64,000 nucleotides of DNA from Sabellastarte sp. h YS-2021 (Eukaryota > Annelida > Polychaeta > Sabellida > Sabellidae): assembly GCA_964017235.1 (NCBI GenBank), contig OZ024928.1, positions 153,474,881-153,538,880 on the forward strand. The letters run 5' to 3'. Positions 56,645 to 64,000 of this stretch are shown here, piece after piece. Position 1 is the first letter of the stretch. Each line of letters opens with the position of its first letter. The position numbers were made by a program, and so were the translations under genes. A model generated the notes under the pieces. That model was not told the origin of the DNA. It worked only from the letters and a program-made list of their open reading frames with translations, and did no database searches.

Positions 56645-57000
56645 ACTGAAGAAATAAGTTAATTTTGGTAAGGATGCTCACAGCTGATGCCAAGAGAGAC
56701 ACTTTAAAAGATACAATAATGTTATAGCCAATATACTACTCGATTTGAGACGCAGAAAGACACAGGAAAACTTAGAATTAGAATCAAAGGCAGCTGATCA
56801 GCTGGTGAAAAGATAGGACACCCTACAAATATACACGGTAATGGAGGGTGACCTGGATATCAACAACAGTAGGTGGAAATTTGGAATAGTTCAATTATTC
56901 CATGTGGTGCCACGACAAACAGAGAATATCACAGCCTGCAAACTTTACTGACAAAAATCTGGCGGTATATGAAGGAGTGATGCATTAAACAAAATCTACA
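56645..57000. other. Spacer between two LINEs
   Basis: No clear homology; it may hold decayed 5' sequence of the following LINE. Confidence 0.3.
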
Positions 57001-59515
57001 TATACTTAAATCTACATCTGGATAAACAGGATGGTTGGTCGCAGAAATTCAATGAATCCTTCTGTCAATACAATTTTACCCAAATTATTGATTCTCCAAC
57101 CCATATCCATGGCCATATATTATATATCATATGTGTGGGGGTCACCTTCTCAAAGGCGATTTGCCTGCAGGTTTCGGGTGGGCTGTCTGACCATCTTGCC
57201 ATAATGTTTTTGGTCAATATACCTCTTAAGGCATCTTGCAAATTCAGACAGGTCAGTACCCTGAAAATTTACAAGATAAATATCACTGATTTCAGAGAAG
57301 ACATCCTGAATTCTGATCTAATCAAACATCCTCACACGACTGTCAGTTTACTCAGTCACCAGTATTTCAATACCCTGTGCAACATTCTAGACAAGCATGC
57401 TCCAATCAAAAGGAGTGACAAAAGGTTTTGTGAATTCAGACATCCTCTCAGCAAAGTGTCTTAAGTGGAAGTATGAGCAAGTATGGCGCAGTGACAACTT
57501 TGCAATCAATCTGAGTAGATATCAAGCTGCTATCAATCGCTATAATTTTCTACTGGAATAGTCAAGACGCAGGCACTATTCTACAATTATTGCTGAAAAT
57601 AATGGTAACCTCAAGGCACTGTGGAACACTTTAAAACAAATCTTACATAAATCCTCAACCATCATCTCACCTAATCACATTAGTCCTACTGATTTAGCCA
57701 TTTTTCAATGACAAAATTATGAAAATCAGAGTTGCAATACAGTCATGAGTGCCAGTTTCCTTTACAAGACCGAGAAGGAACAATAGCGCCCTATCCCCCT
57801 TCGAGCCTGTATCCCCCACCAAATTATGTGATCTGGCTAAGGATCATATTATATGTTTCATATCCAAACTGGTAAAAAAAGTAGTGGTAAAACAGCTAAA
57901 TAGTTACATTGATAGTGAGGGGATCTCTCTCCGCCTACAGTAGATAGCATTCCACAGAAACAGCACCCCTGAAAATCAGAAATGATATTGCTGCTTTGAT
58001 GGACTCTGGCAAGGCTGTTGTGCTCACATTGCTGGACCTCTTAGCGACCTTTGATACTATTGACCATAACATTCTTTTCAACTGCCTCAAGGATTGGTTT
58101 GGGGTTGATGACACTGTGTTGAGGTGGATAAAATCCTATCTTTCAAATGGCAGACAGAAGGTTAAAATAGGTAATAGCTTTTCAGATGCCTTTTCACTCC
58201 CCTATGGGGTAACCCGGTGTAACATCAAATTGTGTATCCCCATCAAATTATGTATCCCCTCTTTTGATCTTTTAGGGGATACAGAATATTTTGTATCCCC
58301 ACCAATAGAGGGATTAGGGGGATGCACAATTTGACAATCAAATATTGTATCCCCATCAGAACCTGTATCCCTTGGCCTTTGGGGAGGGAGAATATGACAG
58401 CCCCACCTGTCAAATTCTGTATCCCCACACACTTTTTGAGGGATACATTTTCTGATGCTACACTGGGGCTCTGTGCTGGGTCCCCTCCTTTTTATCCTTT
58501 ATACTACCCCTTTCAGTAATATCATTTCAACTTTCAATGTCACCCACCATCTATATGCAGATGACACCCAAATATATCTAGCACTTGACCATAGGAACTT
58601 TGATTCCAGTTTTACTGAGCTCACTGAGGGTCTCGCCTGTGTTCAAAAGTGGATGGATGGTGTGAAATTGAAACTAAATCCAGAGAAAACAGAATTTGTT
58701 ATCATTGGTGATAGACAAGCTAGAGAGTCTCTCATCCAAAAGTTTCCAACCCAACTTCTTGAAATTTCATCTCCCCTACCAATACAGTAAACAACCTAGA
58801 CTTTATTTTTGACTCTGGCAACCAGCCACATAACCAAGGTTTGTCGTGCCTGTTTCTATCACCTCGGGGACCAAAGTTGCATCTGCAAATTCTTTAATGT
58901 GGAGACTGCAGCCTAGCTTGCAAACTCAATGATCAGCAGTGGACTTGACTACTATAACTCCCTACTCTATGGGTAAGTAAATATCATGTGGCTAAACTCC
59001 AAAAGATTCAAAATACCCTTTGCAGAATTGTTTTTAGACTTGATAGAACTAGCTATGTCATTCCCTTTCTTTAAAAACTACACTGGCTCCCCATTACATA
59101 CCGCATCTTGTTTAAATATAATGTAGTTACTTTCAAGGCCATCAAATTCTCCCAACCCACATACTTATCATCCTTGATCAAAACCAGTAGTCTAACTCGT
59201 GGAAATTTGCTATCTCTTTCCTCAGTTTGTCCTAGAAAGGACATTGGTAGGCGATGTTTTGCAATTGTTTCCCCCACTTAATGGAACAGACTCCCACAAT
59301 CAGTCCGATAATATCACACAATAACAGGTTTCCGAAGCCAGCTAAAAACCTATTTGTTTAGACTAGCATATCCTCCACCATAGTACATCGCCCCGGTGGG
59401 TGCCAATTTGGATCTTGACCTGAAACGTCCCTGGACTTTTCCTTTTTGATCTCGAGCACATGAGAGGATGTTATATCAACTTTGCACTATATAAATGTTT
59501 CTATTCTAAAATGTC
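57000..59515 (+). pseudogene. L2-type LINE with endonuclease end and reverse transcriptase
   Basis: 57000-57460 encodes the end of an AP endonuclease: NLHLDKQDGWSQKFNES, QYNFTQIIDSPTHIHGHIL and SGGLSDHLAI with the SDH motif. Further along are LVKKVVVKQLN, then LLDLLATFDTIDHNILFN (58035-58090) and SYLSNGRQKVKIG. The RT frame is then broken by a TIR insertion at 58213-58467. It resumes with [18 protein letters not shown] and [14 protein letters not shown] (YADD near 58555). The C-terminal parts continue in shifted frames to a tail actatataaatgtttc near 59490. It is defective but retains more of the element than the other L2 copies here. Confidence 0.88.
58213..58467. mobile_element. Small TIR element inserted in the LINE RT
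   Basis: CCCGGTGTAACATCAAATTG at the left faces CCCAGTGTAGCATCAGAAAA, read inward from the right. The inverted similarity continues into tgtatccc. The interior repeats a tgtatcccc/ggggata word about seven times in both orientations. It separates LPYGV from WGSVLGP, normally contiguous in this RT (LPYGVPQGSVLGP). No clear target duplication is seen; a TA or none is possible. Confidence 0.7.
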
Positions 59516-59519
59516 TATA

Positions 59520-62500
59520 AACATACCAATACGGCCTGTGGTGTGACTTGGACATTTTAAACTTTCTTAATAGAAATACTTTTTTCACATTACTGTTTGA
59601 TTTGTAATTTGGTACAACCTGCAGACAAAATCTTATTTACACAAATGTACTTTACAAACACAAAATATTCCATTATGATCCTTCTGTAGTGTTTTGTAAG
59701 GACGATATTAGAAATTCTACTACCTAATATTTTTTCTTAACCAGCAATCCAAATTTTAATTTTTATACAAAGGTTTTCCTTTGATTGGCTGGGATTAGAT
59801 GATCTGTTTATTTTGTCTTCGTGCAGTGTTAAGGGGTGTGCAAAATTATGAAACCATGTTGTACCTGAACATTGAACAAATACTGCAAATTGTTCATAGA
59901 CTGCCATCATGAGCTCTTACCAATAATTGTGAGTCATATTTTCCCCTTTTGTGAGAGCCTCAGTTACTTGTTTATTATCCATTTTGCCAAACCATCATTG
60001 GTTTTCATATCTAAGACTGTGGGTTTCGAATCTTTTCCATACAAACATGCATGGACACTGTTGTTCTGTTGCACTATTACCTGTGCTTTTTGTAGTTTTT
60101 ATTATAAATCTTGTCGGAAATTAAGTCCTTAAAACTGGACACATTTTACAGACAAGGTCTTTTCCTGAATTCTCTTTGGGCAAACCTTCACATTTTGCCA
60201 AAGCAGACCCCTTTCTGGCTGTCAACACAGCAGGTTCCCATAAACCATGGGTGCTGATGTGTTTCTTAGTCAAGAGGAAGATTTCTCTCCTTTTGGCCCT
60301 CGAACCCATGAAATTTTCACAAGCTGCTTAATGGCCAAGTGAGAAAAAATAACCTTGCCTAAGCTTTAGTCATTTACACATAGTCCCCAAACAGGACTCA
60401 TTAGCAAAGGACACAAGTAGCTGGTGATTTATAGGGGTATCTGGGTCCTTCTGGAATAACTGAATTTCATTAGAGGAAAGCAGCGATAACAAACTGCAGG
60501 GAATATACAGGAAAAGAAATCTAGGCCACAAAAATATATACAGTAAATATTAGAAATACAAGGCTTTTCAGAATGACATAATAGTGAAGAATTGGGAAGA
60601 TAACTGTCAATCACAAGTAAAATTAAAATGCTCACCTCAGTATGAGTCTGAAATGTATGATGCCAAGAGGATCTAAGTCATTTTTAATTGTTATTTATTG
60701 ATTTTGGACAGAATGTATTAGGTTAACCGTATAGCCAAAGGGAAGAATAGAAAGCAGTTACTTTTTCATTTAAAAGTAGATAAACATACCATCTAGATTA
60801 TTAAATAAATTAATAAATAAATTAATTGATTAATTAATACCTCAACTATAACCGGTGTGTTATACCAAAATAGCATTGATTTAATATTAAAACGACAAAT
60901 GTTCTTTTTTCCTTTTAGCTCTGAATGGAAATAAAAATAGTTTGATTTTTAGTCATATTAACTAGAGCAGTGAACCTGAAAAATGCGTATACAATTAAAG
61001 ATAATTAATTTTACAGATAGGCAAAGCATATTTAGCCAGTCTATTTTCTCTCAGACCAGTAATGAACTTCAAACACATTACTGTTGGAACAAAAGCACCA
61101 CAACAAAAGAAAAGGGGAGATGAATTAAAGACAAAAAAGAAGGAATATTAAGGAGAAAAATATTCAGAGGGAAAAAAATCCATTGCCTTCTCTTTAGGAA
61201 GAAAATTTTCAGAACACGTTTTATGGGCACAGTAATGAATCGAATATATTTGGGGTAACCAGGCAAAATGGAGGGAAATGCCACCCAAGGGAGGACATTT
61301 GGCAGACGATATTTGTATTTCTACACAAGGATTCCATTTTCGCCAAGCCTTCTCATAAATGGGGTTTGCATGCAAAGCAGTAATTGGAGAGGGAACAGAT
61401 CTGTCAATCAAAGGGCAGTAGAAGCAGTCTGGATCAAGAATATCCATTGCAAGAGGGACTGACATCATGGACAAAAACTACCTGAATAGGGAGATTGTTT
61501 AAGGGTTACCGCATTCACTGCTAGGTTCTGAAATCAAATCTCTAATCTTGGTCAGCATCAGCTGGGTTAGATCTATAGGATATGAAAGTCAAAGAATAAT
61601 TGACTAAACTGGAAAACAGCTTATTCAGTTAAGGTTTGGAGGTTAAGTTTGAATGAAGGGACCTTGACCAACTACCCTGTACTTGATCCATCCGGACTGT
61701 ACAGTATTGCAAGATATATATTATATATGGAAGTGGGTTAATGAAAACTTAGATATTGGCTCACAATGGTTGTTTCTATTAGTTATAGATCTACATACAC
61801 TGTTCAGACTACTGAACTAATGGTATAAGTGAGATATAAAAATAAACTAACATGTATGAATAAATATGGTCATTACTGATGTTTACTGCAGCTATAAGCA
61901 TGTATATTGTTGAGTAAGATGCACTTACAAAAACATTTCAACAGTAATTTTCGATCAAATAAATGCTGCTAATGCTCACTGCTTTTTTATATTTTTTACT
62001 AATGTTGATAAGCAGTTTAAATACACATAGGAGTTGTGGCGATTTGTTTTGCATGGGACTGATAGGTGTTATGCAAATGTCTTAGTTTCAGTCATTTATT
62101 GTATCTTTGGTTTTAAGTACACAATTTGGAATGGAATACATCATTATTTTGAGTTAATAAATAAATAGCATATTTATTATTATATTCTAACTTACAACAG
62201 CCATACATGCATATTCTACTGATTTACATCAAATTTTCTTCAACTTTAGCTGTGGAAAATTTTGGGGTGATGCTTCAAACTATTTTCACAAAAGATTTGT
62301 GATATACCGCAGTGTGATAACAAATTAAATCACTGCAAATTATTCTTTGAATCATTCTTTTATTTATGTATTTTTGAATAAAGTCTCAAAGTACCAAACC
62401 TTTACTGAAATATCTAAGCATGACATTGCTTTATAAAGAAGTGCAAAGTTTTTATGTTTATTTAAGTTTTATCGTGTTGATAATTAGTCCTTGTTTTTCA

Positions 62501-63635
62501 TGATTAAGTAGTTACTGTAAGAGTGATTCAAGTGATTAATTCTTATGCGGTTAATTTCACCTTCAAATCACATTCACCTTCCAGTTCCATATTCAGCAGC
62601 TGGCGTGTAAAATCAGTCATCAGAAACACGTCATACATCCCTGGGTTGTGGGGTGACTAACTTGTACGCTACTGGTTAACTCATCAGTTTGTCAACTTAA
62701 TATTTTTGTTTAATATTTTCACACTTTACAGAAATATTCACCAGTCGATTTTAACTTGGTTTGTGGTTTGGTTTGTAGCAACTTGCCGCATTAGGTGAGC
62801 ACAAGGAAGTTCTGAAACTGAGCCCACACTAGAGGTTGCTGCAAACTATCACTACCTACCTTGATGATGCTTGGTGAGGAGATAACTTTGCTTTTACGCC
62901 TATAATATTCATCGAAGCATGACTACCAGCTTTTAGGGTGTTGAGGGAAATACTACATGTTGCAGTAAGTTAGATAAGCAGTTATTTACCCTAAAACCTG
63001 ATTTTGTTGCATTGAGACCCTGAAATTGATGTTATTTATACACTTATACTGGGATTTGACTTGTGCTGGTACTATTTTAATATCATCTGCTGTATTTCAC
63101 CAAGATTTTGCATGGTTAACTGGCTAGCATTGCAAAGCCAACTGTCATTTTGAGTAAATAAATGGCCAAGATTTTAACGTAGGAATTTTAAGTGGAAAGA
63201 GAGCATGTTGAACACATCAATGATGCTCTTATTTACCTTTTTGTACAACATACTATTCACATGGTATCGATACTTTGTAATGTATAAGTTTCCATGAAGT
63301 TGACACTTTTAACCCTCTAAGTGCTCATTTTATAATTAACTATATTGGTACATTTATACCATTATTTGGGTTCTCCTAAATATCAACCTCCACATTTCTG
63401 AGTGTATTGCACTACACTAAGACCTGTCCCACCCAAATGCATTGAACAAGGCCAAACAATACTTCATTTATTTTTGACTTTGAGAACATATTTGACTTTA
63501 AGGTATATGGCTTGTGATGCAATTGGTCACTTATGACTGATGTTGTATCAGTTATCTATATCTGTTGATACAGTTATATGGACTTTAATAATAGTAATAA
63601 TAATGGTAGTAGTAATAATGTATAAACCTTTAGAC
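59520..63635. other. Unique AT-rich DNA
   Basis: No gene, RNA or mobile element recognised. A run of AATTAAT words lies at 60800-60838. The segment 61310-61470 is higher complexity, with a TGTCAATCA TALE-type word, and might be regulatory. Confidence 0.4.
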
Positions 63636-63639
63636 ACAC

Positions 63640-63750
63640 AATGCATATATGGATGTCTGTTTTTGAGCTCATGTGCCTTAGAAGTGCGCTCAATAAATGG
63701 GAGTTTAAGTGGTATAAAAGTCCAATTTAGATTTAGATATATTTTTGGTG
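63640..63750 (+). repeat. L2 3' tail fragment
   Basis: The broken frame CALEVRSING is followed by gggagtttaagtggtataaaagtcc and a ttagatttagat run, equivalent to the ends of the L2 copies at 33.8 and 48.1 kb. Confidence 0.6.
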
Positions 63751-63754
63751 CCAA

Positions 63755-64000
63755 TCTCTTCCCTCTAAGACTATCCCTTCCTGGAAAATCAGCACCTACG
63801 AGAAAGTTCACATGATTTTTCAAATAAAAATATTGGCTAAAATTTGTAATAAAAATTATATTAAGCTCTTGGTACGTAACACATTGCTCTTACTTCTCAA
63901 ATATTATAGAATCTTCATAAATGAAATACTTGATGATATATGTTTTTTCTCTTCTCAGAACTGTTTGGATCGCATTTACAGTTAGTACAAACACCTTGCA
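63755..64000. other. AT-rich window edge
   Basis: Nothing recognised. Confidence 0.4.

Noticed and set aside
1..64000. CRISPR arrays, bacterial operons, integrons
   Set aside because: No regularly spaced identical repeats with unique spacers and no bacterial gene organisation; all signals are of eukaryotic mobile DNA.

Overview
This window looks like a gene-poor, AT-rich stretch of a marine invertebrate genome, probably a lophotrochozoan or another non-vertebrate metazoan; the species cannot be fixed from sequence alone. I found no confident host protein-coding gene, no functional rRNA or tRNA gene and no bacterial feature. Almost everything recognisable is mobile DNA: a nearly complete tyrosine-recombinase (YR) retrotransposon, a relic of a related one, PIF/Harbinger DNA transposons with their MADF (Myb/SANT-like) partner genes, L2/CR1-type LINE fragments, an L1/Tx1-type LINE fragment, a 5S-rRNA-derived SINE, tRNA-derived SINEs, several MITE families, minisatellites and long homopolymer tracts.

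Layout. 0.9-1.8 kb: degenerate tandem repeat. 2.2-2.5 kb: 19-bp minisatellite. 3.6-4.2 kb: L2 3' end, minus strand. 4.3-7.1 kb: YR retrotransposon relic with gag and recombinase but no reverse transcriptase. 7.15-11.7 kb: two-gene Harbinger element, with DDE transposase (+) and MADF protein (-) facing each other. 12-16 kb: mostly unique, with a hairpin repeat and a possible promoter. 15.9-16.9 kb: another MADF gene, apparently with one intron. 17-22 kb: tandem duplication, MITEs inside a minisatellite, hairpin repeats and a TIR element enclosing a LINE piece. 22-28.5 kb: SINEs and nested MITEs. 29.8-34.9 kb: a second, inverted and decayed Harbinger pair, split by an L2 LINE. 35-38.4 kb: mostly unique plus a CTA/CTG microsatellite. 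38.4-45.3 kb: 5S-derived SINE copies, a MITE with a 26-bp palindrome, and the 5.6-kb YR retrotransposon inserted in the second SINE copy. 46-52 kb: L2 pieces and further MITE copies. 55.3-56.6 kb: L1/Tx1-type LINE, minus strand. 57-59.5 kb: L2 LINE whose reverse transcriptase is broken by a TIR element. 59.5-64 kb: unique AT-rich DNA and one L2 tail.

How the parts relate. In the YR retrotransposon gag ends at a textbook -1 frameshift signal (A AAA AAC, a 10-nt gap, then a perfect 7-bp GC-rich stem) leading into a linker frame. That frame passes at an A10 run into reverse transcriptase/RNase H, and the recombinase ORF follows in frame after a short spacer that looks like a splice acceptor. The relic at 4.3-7.1 kb still has Arg and Trp codons where the fuller gag has two stops, so the window contains its own evidence that those stops are mutations. 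Both Harbinger loci keep the tail-to-tail transposase/MADF arrangement. The 26-bp-palindrome MITE shares a subterminal block with the intact Harbinger, and another MITE family shows 3-bp CAG/CTG target duplications of the CWG type known for animal Harbingers. These fit non-autonomous partners mobilised by Harbinger. The 5S-SINE ends in the same short tail as the L2 LINEs, fitting L2-driven retrotransposition.
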